Positions 8,640 to 16,875 of a stretch of 64,000 nt of DNA are shown here, piece by piece. The notes under the pieces are model-generated. The model was not told where the DNA came from and searched no databases. It was given only the letters and a program-made list of their open reading frames with translations. The translations under genes and the position numbers were made by a program. Every line of letters starts with the position of its first letter. Positions within the stretch are counted from its first letter, which is position 1. The DNA comes from 3107 sp001483205 (GTDB lineage Bacteria > Pseudomonadota > Alphaproteobacteria > Rhodobacterales > Rhodobacteraceae), in contig OZ219809.1 of the NCBI GenBank assembly GCA_964291375.2, positions 868,001 through 932,000 on the forward strand, given 5' to 3'.

Positions 8640-9266
8640 TCACTTAAAACTGCGGCTCTCCCGCACCTGATCCCACGCCCAGACGACCTCTTGCAACTGT
8701 TCTTCCTGAGATCGGTCGCCGCCATTCATATCAGGATGAAGAACCTTGATCAACGCTTTGTATTGCTTACGTATCTCTGCCTTGGTCCAGTGATCCGCGG
8801 CCTCCAGAATCTCCAGCGCCCGGCGCTCTGTCGGCGGCAGGCGACGCACCCCGGTGACTGACTTTCCGGGGTTCTGCGTCGCATTCGCCCCCAGCATCGA
8901 ATGGGCGTCATCAATGCCCAGCCGGTCCCACGCCAGTTCCTCGGCGCTTTTGCCAAGCGGCTTTGTGTCGCGGTTCCACACCCGGTCAGACCGAATCTGA
9001 CATTCCACGTCATCCTCGCCCGCGCCGTTGAAAAAGTTCCACTTCAGATTATATTCGCGCACGTGCTTTCTGCAAAACCAGAAAAATTCGTCCAGATGTT
9101 CGGGTGATTTGGGCGCGCGATACCGACCCGGTTCCTGACATCCCCGGTGCTGACAGCGCCGCGTTGAGGTTTCAAACGCCCCCGACATGCCGCGCCGCCC
9201 CCGCGAGATTTTCTTCTTCGCCGAGGAAACCGACATATCAAATCCGAACGGATCGTTTTTCTTCAT
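8640..9266 (-). CDS. J-domain (DnaJ-like) protein
   Basis: Protein of 208 residues with a J domain at its very C-terminus (about 145-208): the HPD tripeptide is in VLHPDMNGGD, preceded by a basic helix (IRKQYKALIK). The N-terminal half carries a possible metal-binding cluster, CQHRGCQEPG...FWFCRKH, and no G/F-rich linker. This layout is common in alphaproteobacteria, next to and divergent from bolA as here. It probably recruits DnaK to a specific partner; the client is unknown. Confidence 0.85.
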   Translation of the reverse strand: MKKNDPFGFDMSVSSAKKKISRGRRGMSGAFETSTRRCQHRGCQEPGRYRAPKSPEHLDEFFWFCRKHVREYNLKWNFFNGAGEDDVECQIRSDRVWNRDTKPLGKSAEELAWDRLGIDDAHSMLGANATQNPGKSVTGVRRLPPTERRALEILEAADHWTKAEIRKQYKALIKVLHPDMNGGDRSQEEQLQEVVWAWDQVRESRSFK

Positions 9267-9349
9267 ACCAGAACCTTCGATACGACTTTTCGACTCAGGG
9301 CGAAAAGTTTAGTGCTTCGGGCGCAGGATTGAAGGGGAAATCGGAAAAA

Positions 9350-9607
9350 ATGCGTGTTGAGGATGAAATTCGTGGGGCATTGCGGGCCGCATTCCGGCCT
9401 GAGAGGCTGGAGGTGATCAATGAAAGCGCGCTGCATCGCGGGCACGCCGGGGATGACGGCAGCGGCGAGAGCCATTTTCGCGTGGTCCTGCGCGCCGGGG
9501 TTTTTGCGCGCCAGAGCCGTGTTGCCCGCCACCGGGCCGTCCACAAAGCACTGGGGCCGGGGATCATCGGGCGCATCCATGCGCTGGCGCTGGATGTGAG
9601 CGGGTAG
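9350..9607 (+). CDS. bolA: BolA family protein
   Basis: Small protein of 85 residues with the BolA fold signature: LEVINESALHRGHAG, then SHFRVVLRAGVFARQSRVARHRAV. Conserved histidines suit iron-sulfur binding with a monothiol glutaredoxin, and family members act in iron and stress responses. The start at 9350 has a purine-rich GAAGGGGA upstream; the longer open frame overlaps the divergent J-domain gene and is rejected. Confidence 0.88.
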   Translation: MRVEDEIRGALRAAFRPERLEVINESALHRGHAGDDGSGESHFRVVLRAGVFARQSRVARHRAVHKALGPGIIGRIHALALDVSG

Positions 9608-9661
9608 GGGCGGCGGCGTTTCGTTCCGGCCAATTGCTGCCCCGGGCCGGGTGCGCCCCGC

Positions 9662-11176
9662 CTACAGCCCCAGTTTCCCGCGCACCAGTTCATTCACCGC
9701 CTTCGGGTTGGCCTTACCACCGGTGGCCTTCATCACCTGCCCCACGAACCACCCGGCGAGTTTCGGGTTCTGCCGGGCCTTTTCCGCCTGCGCCGGGTTT
9801 TCGGCAATCACCTGCTCCACGGCGGCGGCAATCGCCCCGGTATCCGTCACCTGCCGCATATTGCGCGCGGCGACAATTTCCGCCGGGTCGCCGCCCTCGG
9901 TATAGACGATCTCGAACAGCGCCTTGGCGATCTTGCCGGAAATTTCCCCCCCGGCGATCAGGTCGATAATCCCGCCCAACTGTTCCGGGCTGACCGGACT
10001 GGCGGTGATCTCCAGACCATCCTTCGCCAGACGGCCAAACAAATCGTTGATCACCCAGTTCGCAACCTGCTTGCCATCCCGCCCCCGGGCCGCCTGCTCG
10101 AAATAGTCGGCGGCCTCGACCTCTGCGGTCAGCACGCCCGCGTCATATTCGGACAGGCCGATTTCGGTGACAAAGCGGGCCTTCTTTGCGTCCGGCAGTT
10201 CCGGCAGCCCGGCCCTGATGTCGTCCACCCACACCTGTTCGATTTCCAGCGGCAACAGGTCCGGGTCAGGGAAATACCGATAGTCATGCGCCTCTTCCTT
10301 AGAGCGCATCGGGCGCGTCTCGCCCTTGTCCGGGTCATAAAGGCGGGTTTCCTGATCCACCGCTCCGCCGTCTTCGAGAATCGCGATTTGGCGGCGCGCC
10401 TCGTGCTCAATGGCCTGCTGGATAAAGCGCATGGAGTTCATGTTTTTGATCTCGCACCTTGTGCCGAGCGCCGAGGCATCGCCGGTTTCCCGGTAACGCT
10501 CATAAGCCCCCGGACGGCACACCGACACATTCACATCCGCCCGCAGGCTGCCGTTCTGCATGTTGCCGTCGCAGGTGCCGAGATAGCGCATGATCCGGCG
10601 CAGTTTGCCGACATAGGCGGCGGCTTCCTCCGGCCCGCGGATGTCGGGGCGAGAGACGATCTCCATCAGGCAGACGCCGGTGCGGTTGAGATCGACGAAG
10701 GACAGGCGCGGGTCCATGTCGTGGATCGACTTGCCCGCGTCCTGCTCCATGTGGATGCGCTCAATCCGCACCCGGCGGGCGATGCCGGGGGCCATGTCCA
10801 CGATCACCTCGCCCTCGCCGACAATCGGGTGGTAGAGCTGGCTGATCTGATAGCCCTGCGGCAGGTCCGGGTAGAAATAGTTCTTGCGGTCAAAGGCAGA
10901 GACAAGGTTGATCTGTGCCTTCAGCCCCAGCCCGGTGCGGACCGCCTGCTCGACGCAGTATTCGTTGAGCACCGGCAGCATTCCGGGCATGGCGCAATCG
11001 ACGAAAGAGACGTTGGCATTGGGTTCCGCCCCGAATCGGGTTGACGCGCCGGAAAACAGCTTGGCCTGAGAGCTGACCTGCGCATGGACCTCCAGCCCGA
11101 TCACCAGTTCCCAGTCAGAGACCGCCCCCCGGATCACTTTCGCCTCGGGCGCGGTATAGGAAAGGGCGTCGGGCAT
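9662..11176 (-). CDS. gatB: Asp-tRNA(Asn)/Glu-tRNA(Gln) amidotransferase subunit B
   Basis: Subunit B of the GatCAB complex, 504 residues, which converts misacylated Glu-tRNA(Gln) and Asp-tRNA(Asn). The N-terminus WELVIGLEVHAQV, the DLPQGYQISQ segment and the SLRADVNVSV core are conserved, and the C-terminal YqeY-like tail ends NPKAVNELVRGKL. Length is normal. The start at 11176 gives the usual short leader; the longer frame adds 20 non-conserved residues. gatA and gatC are not in this window. Confidence 0.95.
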   Translation of the reverse strand: MPDALSYTAPEAKVIRGAVSDWELVIGLEVHAQVSSQAKLFSGASTRFGAEPNANVSFVDCAMPGMLPVLNEYCVEQAVRTGLGLKAQINLVSAFDRKNYFYPDLPQGYQISQLYHPIVGEGEVIVDMAPGIARRVRIERIHMEQDAGKSIHDMDPRLSFVDLNRTGVCLMEIVSRPDIRGPEEAAAYVGKLRRIMRYLGTCDGNMQNGSLRADVNVSVCRPGAYERYRETGDASALGTRCEIKNMNSMRFIQQAIEHEARRQIAILEDGGAVDQETRLYDPDKGETRPMRSKEEAHDYRYFPDPDLLPLEIEQVWVDDIRAGLPELPDAKKARFVTEIGLSEYDAGVLTAEVEAADYFEQAARGRDGKQVANWVINDLFGRLAKDGLEITASPVSPEQLGGIIDLIAGGEISGKIAKALFEIVYTEGGDPAEIVAARNMRQVTDTGAIAAAVEQVIAENPAQAEKARQNPKLAGWFVGQVMKATGGKANPKAVNELVRGKLGL

Positions 11177-11276
11177 GGGTTTATCCTGCGTTGCCGGTTC
11201 GGGGCGTGTTCTAGGGCAGGCCCGTGCGGGGGGCAAGCGGGTTGACGGTGTGGCAAGGCCTGTGCGGATCAGTTTC

Positions 11277-11322
11277 GCCGGGCAGGACAGTTTGGCCGCT
11301 GACGCGCTATTGTGCAGAAATT
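11277..11322 (-). mobile_element. MITE relic, one end
   Basis: GACAGTTTGGCCGCTGACGCG followed by CTATTGTGCAGA matches the outer 45 bases of the MITE (compare 21745-21793), with a decayed terminus. It lies just upstream of the autotransporter gene. Confidence 0.6.
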
Positions 11323-11405
11323 TTTACCTTTTGATAAGAGAAAATTGACTAGTGGGTGGTCGTGTGGGTTTTGCCCTGTGAACAACTGACTCGAAAGGTA
11401 AACAA

Positions 11406-12635
11406 GTGGACAAATTCAGGTTGGCGGCGCTGGCGGGGGCATCCCTTATCGCGCTTGAAGCGGCGGGCATTGGCTATACGGGCGCGGCTTGGGCCGGGGA
11501 TGTTGATCTTGATGCGACGCAGAATGACGACGGCACCGACGATGATATTATTGCAGGCAGTATCGATGCGGGTGATCTGGCTGATGGCGCGGTGACGACG
11601 GGCAAGATCGCCGATGACGCGGTAACCACGGCCAAGATCAACAATGGCGCGGTGACCACAGACAAGATTCAGAACAACGCAGTGACTACGGACAAGATTC
11701 TGAACAACGCGGTGACCACGGACAAGATTCTGAACAACGCGGTGACCACGGCCAAGATTGAGGACGACGCGGTGACTGAGGCCAAGATTCAGAACAACGC
11801 GGTGACCACGGCCAAGATTGAGAACAACGCGGTGACCGAGGCCAAGATTCAGAACAACGCGGTGACCGAGGCGAAGATCGCTAACGACGCGGTGACCGCT
11901 GACAAGTTGGCCGATAACGCGGTTGACACTGATGCGATTCAGAACGACGCGGTGACCGAGGCGAAGATCGCTAACGACGCGGTGACCGAGGCGAAGATCG
12001 CTAACGACGCGGTGACCGATGACCAGTTGGCCGATAACGCCGTTGATACTGCGGCGATTCAGGACGACGCGGTGACTGAGGCCAAAATCGCTACCGACGC
12101 GGTGACCTCTGACCAGTTGGCTGATGACGCGGTTGACACTGCGGCGATTCAGGACAACGCGGTGACCAACGCCAAGATCGGTGCCAATCAGGTCTCGGGG
12201 TCCGGCAGCGGCCAGGGGGCGGCGCAAAACAACATCCGCGCGGATTCCATCGGTCAGGCCGAGATCGGCACGGATGCGGTCGGTGCCGATGAGCTGGCCG
12301 ACAATGCGGTCGATACCGCCGCGATTCAGGACAACGCGGTCACCTTTCAGAAGCTCAGCACCGGGGTTCAGGGGCGCATCGTATCGCTCGAGAACAAGGT
12401 GCAGGATCTGACCGAGGGCGTTGCCCTTGCCGTTGCCGTCGCCAATGCGCCCACGCTGGCGACCAAAGTCGGGGAAAGCTCTCTGAGCGTCGGCCTGGGG
12501 TATTATGAGGACGCCATGGCCGCGGCGGTCAAGTTTTCCTACGTTCCCAGCGCAAAAACCTCTTTGAATGTCAGCCTGGCGCTCGGCGACAGGGACCAGG
12601 TGGCCGTAGGCGGCGGATTCGGCGTCAAATGGTAA
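11406..12635 (+). CDS. YadA-like trimeric autotransporter with decapeptide repeats
   Basis: Predicted surface protein of 409 residues. GTG start after GAAAGG; signal peptide to about residue 30 (cleavage near AWA-GD). Residues 61-260 are 20 in-register decapeptides of the type NNAVTTDKIQ or NDAVTEAKIA, and three more partial units follow a GSGSGQG break. Residues 322-340 look like a coiled-coil neck. Residues 340-409 resemble the four-strand YadA anchor, ending in aromatic KW as outer-membrane proteins do. Family knowledge suggests a trimeric fibre. The decapeptides are not classic YadA head repeats, so the receptor or role is unknown. Confidence 0.75.
   Translation: MDKFRLAALAGASLIALEAAGIGYTGAAWAGDVDLDATQNDDGTDDDIIAGSIDAGDLADGAVTTGKIADDAVTTAKINNGAVTTDKIQNNAVTTDKILNNAVTTDKILNNAVTTAKIEDDAVTEAKIQNNAVTTAKIENNAVTEAKIQNNAVTEAKIANDAVTADKLADNAVDTDAIQNDAVTEAKIANDAVTEAKIANDAVTDDQLADNAVDTAAIQDDAVTEAKIATDAVTSDQLADDAVDTAAIQDNAVTNAKIGANQVSGSGSGQGAAQNNIRADSIGQAEIGTDAVGADELADNAVDTAAIQDNAVTFQKLSTGVQGRIVSLENKVQDLTEGVALAVAVANAPTLATKVGESSLSVGLGYYEDAMAAAVKFSYVPSAKTSLNVSLALGDRDQVAVGGGFGVKW
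11586..12185 (+). repeat. Twenty 30-bp coding repeats
   Basis: The region encoding the decapeptides is also repetitive in DNA, with recurring AACGCGGTGACC and GCCAAGAT blocks at exact 30-bp steps. Several adjacent units differ by only a few bases (for example units at 11676 and 11706), so copy number may change by slippage or recombination without loss of frame. Confidence 0.85.
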
Positions 12636-12655
12636 GGCCCTGACAGGCAAACCGA

Positions 12656-12683
12656 GGCCGGGCGGCGGATTATCCGCCCGGCC
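12656..12683. other. Inverted repeat after the autotransporter gene
   Basis: GGCCGGGCGG and CCGCCCGGCC form a ten-pair stem about 20 bp after the stop. No T-run follows, so a terminator role is only possible. The rest of the gap to folE2 holds nothing recognisable. Confidence 0.45.
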
Positions 12684-12817
12684 CGACCCGCCCGTGATCG
12701 GGTTTACCCAATATTCAGATTTCCCCCCGCACAAAGGAAAACGGCTCAATCAATCGTAAAATGGTAATTCCCGCAAAAAGGCCCTAGATTGGGGGAAGTG
12801 GGTGAAAGGGCAGCGGC

Positions 12818-13921
12818 ATGAATATCCAGACGCCAAGGCAAACCGATGAACTGAGCCGGGACGAGGCGGAAAAGGCCCTGCGCCTGCTGCAATCCTGGGC
12901 GAGAAAGGCCAGCGCGACCGAGGTGGCAGAGCTGCACCCGGCGGTCTCTGCCCTGATTCCCGGACAGGAAGCGCCAACCTATCCGGCGCTGGTCCGGGCA
13001 TATCCCGATGATTTTGCGGTCGATGACAGATACCGCGCCTCGCTGCCCGATTTGCAGAACGGGCCGGAAAGCCTGATCCGGGGGGCGCGGCGGCGGATTC
13101 AGCATGTGGGCATTTCCAACTTCCGCTTGCCGATTCGCTATCACCGGCGCGACGGGGCGGACATTTCGCTCGAAACTTCCGTCACCGGCACCGTCAGTCT
13201 GGAGGCCGGGCGGAAGGGCATCAACATGTCGCGCATCATGCGCACATTCTACGCCCATGCCGAAAAAACCTTCAGCATTGATGTGATTCAGGCGGCGCTG
13301 AACGACTACAAGGCCGATCTGGACAGTTTTGACGCCCGGATAATGATGCAGTTCTCGTTTCCGATGCGGGTGGCATCGTTGCGGTCCAACCTGACCGGCT
13401 ATCAGTATTACGACATCGCGTTGGAACTGGCCGAGACCGGGGGCGTGACCCAAAAGATCATCCATCTGGATTATGTCTATTCCTCGACCTGCCCGTGTTC
13501 GCTGGAGCTGTCGGAACATGCGCGCCGGTTGCGCAGCCAACTGGCAACACCCCATTCGCAGCGCTCGGTTGCGCGGATTTCGGCGGTTCTGTTGCCCGGC
13601 AAGCCCTGTCTGTGGTTCGAGGATCTGGTCGGGCATTGCCGTCGCGCGGTGCCGACCGAGACGCAGGTGATGGTCAAGCGCGAAGACGAACAGGCGTTTG
13701 CGGAACTGAACGCCGCCCACCCGATCTTTGTCGAGGACGCGGCGCGGCTGTTTGCCGAGCAGTTGCAGAATGATGCGCGGGTTGGGGATTTCATGGTTGT
13801 TGCCAGCCATCAGGAGAGCCTGCACAGCCATGATGCGGTCAGCATCCTGACCGAGGGCGAGACCTTTCGCACCCGTTCTATCGACCCGCAACTGTTCAGG
13901 ACGCTGATTCACGCCCGTTGA
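12818..13921 (+). CDS. folE2: GTP cyclohydrolase I, type IB
   Basis: COG1469-type GTP cyclohydrolase of 367 residues, which makes dihydroneopterin triphosphate for folate. The conserved STCPCS motif (around residue 226) and the E in FRLPIRYHRR...SLETSV belong to the metal site of the family, and the tunnelling-fold features are present. The N-terminal extension of about 80 residues is longer than in the shortest members. FolE2 is often a zinc-independent substitute for FolE under Zur; I see no clear Zur palindrome here. folP is 26 kb away. Confidence 0.9.
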   Translation: MNIQTPRQTDELSRDEAEKALRLLQSWARKASATEVAELHPAVSALIPGQEAPTYPALVRAYPDDFAVDDRYRASLPDLQNGPESLIRGARRRIQHVGISNFRLPIRYHRRDGADISLETSVTGTVSLEAGRKGINMSRIMRTFYAHAEKTFSIDVIQAALNDYKADLDSFDARIMMQFSFPMRVASLRSNLTGYQYYDIALELAETGGVTQKIIHLDYVYSSTCPCSLELSEHARRLRSQLATPHSQRSVARISAVLLPGKPCLWFEDLVGHCRRAVPTETQVMVKREDEQAFAELNAAHPIFVEDAARLFAEQLQNDARVGDFMVVASHQESLHSHDAVSILTEGETFRTRSIDPQLFRTLIHAR

Positions 13922-13933
13922 CGGGGGCCTGAT

Positions 13934-13965
13934 GCGGGCGGCTGCCCGGCTCGGACAATATGCAG
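13934..13965 (+). mobile_element. MITE relic, right end
   Basis: GCGGGCGGCTGCCCGGCTCG followed by GACAATATGCAG is the right end of the MITE, truncated after ATGCAG. It lies between folE2 and trkH and supports the later trkH start. Confidence 0.6.
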
Positions 13966-14015
13966 CGCGTTCTATCGGCTTGACAGCGCCCCCCCGTGCG
14001 GCCAAGCCTGCGCAT

Positions 14016-15464
14016 ATGCTGGATGTGCGCCCGGTCGGATATGTCATCGGCTTGCTGATTGCCGCGCTCGGGGCGACGATGCTGGTGCCCATGGTGCTTG
14101 ATTTCGCCCTGTCGGACGGCAACTGGAACGGCTTTCTTCAGGCGGCGCTTGTCTCTGTCCTGTCGGGGGGGCTGATGGCGCTGGCCTGCGCGAATGGCGT
14201 GCGCAAGGGGCTGACCATCGAGCAGACCTTTCTGCTGACCACCGGCGTCTGGGCCGCATTGCCGGTGTTCGGTGCTCTGCCGTTCCTGCTCGGCGCGCCG
14301 GGGGCGGGCTGGACCGACGCCTATTTCGAGGCGATGTCCGGCCTGACCACCACAGGCTCGACCGTCTTTTCCGGGCTGGACGATCTGCCGCGCGGCACGC
14401 TCTTGTGGCGCAGTATGCTTCAGTGGTTCGGCGGCATCGGCATCATCGTCGTTGCCATGGCGTTCCTGCCCGAACTCAGGGTCGGCGGGATGCAGATTTT
14501 CAAGTCAGAAGCCTTTGACACCTTCGGCAAAATCCTGCCAAGAGCGGCAGAGATCGCCTCGCGCATTTCGGCCATCTACATGTTTCTGACCGTTGCCTGT
14601 TTCATCGCCTACCGGCTGAGCGGGCTTGGCGGATTCGATGCGCTCAACCATGCACTGACGACGATTGCCACCGGCGGGTTTTCCACCGGTGATGCGTCGT
14701 TCGGCGCTTATCGGGGGGCACCGGAATATGTGGCCGCCGCCTTTATGCTGCTGGCCGCGTTGCCGTTCGTGCGCTATGTGCAGCTTTTGTCGGGGCAGTC
14801 GGGGCCGTTGTGGCGCGATGCACAGGTGCGCGGCATGTTCCGGGTGATGCTGGCGCTGGTGCTGGTGTTGGTGCTGTATCGCGTCGCCTCAAACGGGGAT
14901 GCGCTCGCCCCGGCGCTGCGCGAGGTGATTTTCAACCTGACCTCAATCCTGACCGGCACCGGCTATGCCAGCACCGATTATCAGCTCTGGGGGGCCTTGC
15001 CGGTGGCGCTGTTCTTCTTTGCCGGTCTGATCGGCGGCTGCGCGGGATCGACCGCCTGCTCGATCAAGATTTTCCGCTATCAGATTTTTCTGTCGGCGCT
15101 GAGGGTGCAGATACGGATGATCAACTCGCCCAGAGGCATCTTTACCCCCCGCTATGACGGGCGACCGGTGGACCATGACGTGCTGAGTTCGGTGATGTCG
15201 TTTTTTATGCTCTTCAGCCTGACTTTGGGGGTGCTGGCGGTTCTGCTCAGCATGACCGGGCTTGATTTCATCACCTCGGTGTCGGGGGCGGCGACGGCGT
15301 TGGCCAATATCGGGCCGGGGCTGGGGGCAGAGATCGGCCCTGCCGGGAATTTCGCCGGTCTGAACGATGCGGCGAAGTGGATACTGACCGCGGCGATGCT
15401 GATCGGGCGGCTGGAGATCATCACGGTTTACGTGCTGTTTACCGTGCGGTTCTGGCGGCGGTGA
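14016..15464 (+). CDS. trkH: Trk-type potassium uptake protein
   Basis: Potassium-translocating membrane subunit of 482 residues with four pore-loop repeats. Selectivity-filter segments are visible as MSGLTTTGSTVF, TIATGGFSTGD, LTGTGYASTD and ALANIGPGLG. It would work with the NAD-binding regulator TrkA, which is not in the window. The start at 14016 is chosen because the 84 bases before it contain a MITE end and encode nothing conserved. Confidence 0.92.
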   Translation: MLDVRPVGYVIGLLIAALGATMLVPMVLDFALSDGNWNGFLQAALVSVLSGGLMALACANGVRKGLTIEQTFLLTTGVWAALPVFGALPFLLGAPGAGWTDAYFEAMSGLTTTGSTVFSGLDDLPRGTLLWRSMLQWFGGIGIIVVAMAFLPELRVGGMQIFKSEAFDTFGKILPRAAEIASRISAIYMFLTVACFIAYRLSGLGGFDALNHALTTIATGGFSTGDASFGAYRGAPEYVAAAFMLLAALPFVRYVQLLSGQSGPLWRDAQVRGMFRVMLALVLVLVLYRVASNGDALAPALREVIFNLTSILTGTGYASTDYQLWGALPVALFFFAGLIGGCAGSTACSIKIFRYQIFLSALRVQIRMINSPRGIFTPRYDGRPVDHDVLSSVMSFFMLFSLTLGVLAVLLSMTGLDFITSVSGAATALANIGPGLGAEIGPAGNFAGLNDAAKWILTAAMLIGRLEIITVYVLFTVRFWRR

Positions 15465-15517
15465 GGGGGCATTGTGTTTGTGGTGGTGGCGTCGGGGGTG
15501 TGGGCAGATGACTGAAA

Positions 15518-15630
15518 AGACCTCTGCATAATGGCGCATTGGCAACCAATCCATCCCGCCCGGCGCTTGCTGCCCAAGCAGCGCCTGCCCAGGCAGGCGG
15601 CTGCCCGGCTGAGCGAATATGCAGAAGTCT
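15518..15630 (+). mobile_element. MITE, internally deleted copy (113 bp)
   Basis: Both terminal repeats are present: AGACCTCTGCATAATGG (15518) and, at the right end, ATATGCAGAAGTCT (15617-15630). The left arm passes directly from GCGCCTGCC into CCAGGCAGGCGGCTGCC, so the central 95 bp carrying GACCATCGCCAATG is missing. The deletion join lies in the shared GC-rich hairpin sequence, which suggests slippage or recombination. Confidence 0.8.
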
Positions 15631-15724
15631 TTTTCGAGCCCCGCCTTTTCTCCGCCGCCCTTGCGCGCCCCTGCCGGGCAGACTAGAAGCGGCGCGGTCA
15701 GGCAGGCGCGTGAAGGGGTGCGAA

Positions 15725-16822
15725 ATGGGCTTCAGGGTGGGAATCGTCGGGCTGCCGAACGTGGGCAAATCCACGCTTTTCAACGCCCTGACCAGAACGG
15801 CGGCGGCGCAGGCGGCAAACTTTCCGTTCTGCACCATCGAACCCAATATCGGCGAGGTCGCCGTCCCCGACGCGCGGCTTTCCCGGCTGGCAGAGATCGC
15901 CCGTTCTGCCCGGACCGTGCCCGCGCGCATGAGCTTTGTGGACATTGCCGGGCTGGTGAAGGGCGCGTCACGGGGCGAGGGTCTGGGCAACCGCTTCCTC
16001 GCCAATATCCGCGAGGTGGACGCCATCGCCCATGTGCTGCGCTGTTTCGGCGGTGACGACATCACCCATGTCGGGGGGGTGGTCGATCCGGTCTCGGATG
16101 CCCGCACGGTTGAGACCGAACTGATGCTGGCGGACCTGGACTCTGCCGAGCGCCGGGTGCAGACCCTTGCCCGCAAGACCCGCGGCGGGGACGAGGACGC
16201 CCGGCGGCAGGACCGGCTGTTGCGCGCCGCCATCACCGCGCTGGCAGAGGGGCACCCGGCGCGGACGGTTGCGGTGGCCGATGAGGACCGCAAGGCGTGG
16301 GGCGAGCTTCAGCTTCTGACCGCAAAGCCGGTGCTCTATGTTTGCAATGTCGGTGAGGACGATGCCGCGACCGGCAACGACCATTCGGCGCGGGTGGCGG
16401 AAATGGCGGCGGGCGAGGGGGCAGGCACGGTCGTTATCTCTGCCCGTATTGAGGAAGAGATCGCCCAGCTTGACGAGGATGAGGCCGCGATGTTCATCCG
16501 CGAAATCGGGCTGGAGGCGGCGGGGCTGAGCCGTCTGATCCGGGCCGGTTACGACCTGTTGCGTCTTCAGACCTATTTCACCGCCGGACCGAAAGAGGCC
16601 CGCGCCTGGACCATCCGCAAGGGCGCGCTGGCCCCGCAGGCCGCGGGCGTGATTCATACGGATTTTGAACGCGGCTTTATCCGGGCCGAGACGGTTTCCT
16701 ATGCGGATTTCGTTGCGTGTGGCGGAGAGCAGGGCGCGCGGGAGGCGGGCAAGCTGCGGGTTGAGGGCAGGGGGTATGAGGTCAGGGACGGCGATGTGCT
16801 GCATTTTCTGTTCAGCGGCTGA
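15725..16822 (+). CDS. ychF: Ribosome-binding ATPase/GTPase YchF
   Basis: Obg-family P-loop protein of 365 residues. G1 is GLPNVGKST at residues 8-16, G3 is DIAGL, and the G4 position reads NVGE, the change that makes YchF prefer ATP. The TGS domain is at the C-terminus (LQTYFTAGPKEARAW to the end). It binds ribosomes and responds to oxidative stress. The start at 15725 matches the invariant MGFRVGIVG N-terminus; upstream sequence is MITE. Confidence 0.95.
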   Translation: MGFRVGIVGLPNVGKSTLFNALTRTAAAQAANFPFCTIEPNIGEVAVPDARLSRLAEIARSARTVPARMSFVDIAGLVKGASRGEGLGNRFLANIREVDAIAHVLRCFGGDDITHVGGVVDPVSDARTVETELMLADLDSAERRVQTLARKTRGGDEDARRQDRLLRAAITALAEGHPARTVAVADEDRKAWGELQLLTAKPVLYVCNVGEDDAATGNDHSARVAEMAAGEGAGTVVISARIEEEIAQLDEDEAAMFIREIGLEAAGLSRLIRAGYDLLRLQTYFTAGPKEARAWTIRKGALAPQAAGVIHTDFERGFIRAETVSYADFVACGGEQGAREAGKLRVEGRGYEVRDGDVLHFLFSG

Positions 16823-16832
16823 AGCGCCGGGG

Positions 16833-16875
16833 GCGGGCGGTTTGGCCGATGATGCGCCATCATGCAGAGGTCTCT
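16833..16875 (-). mobile_element. MITE relic, one end, overlapping truA
   Basis: GGGCGGTTTGGCCGATGATG, CGCCATCATGCAGAGGTCT is the outer end of the MITE in reverse orientation. It begins 10 bp after the ychF stop and its terminal repeat encodes the last residues and stop of truA on the other strand. Confidence 0.75.

Noticed and set aside
11349..12749. A 466-codon minus-strand open frame with HRVVLNLG-type repeats
   Set aside because: It is the antisense shadow of the 30-bp repeats in the autotransporter gene; it has no signal, no conserved domain and no ribosome binding site.
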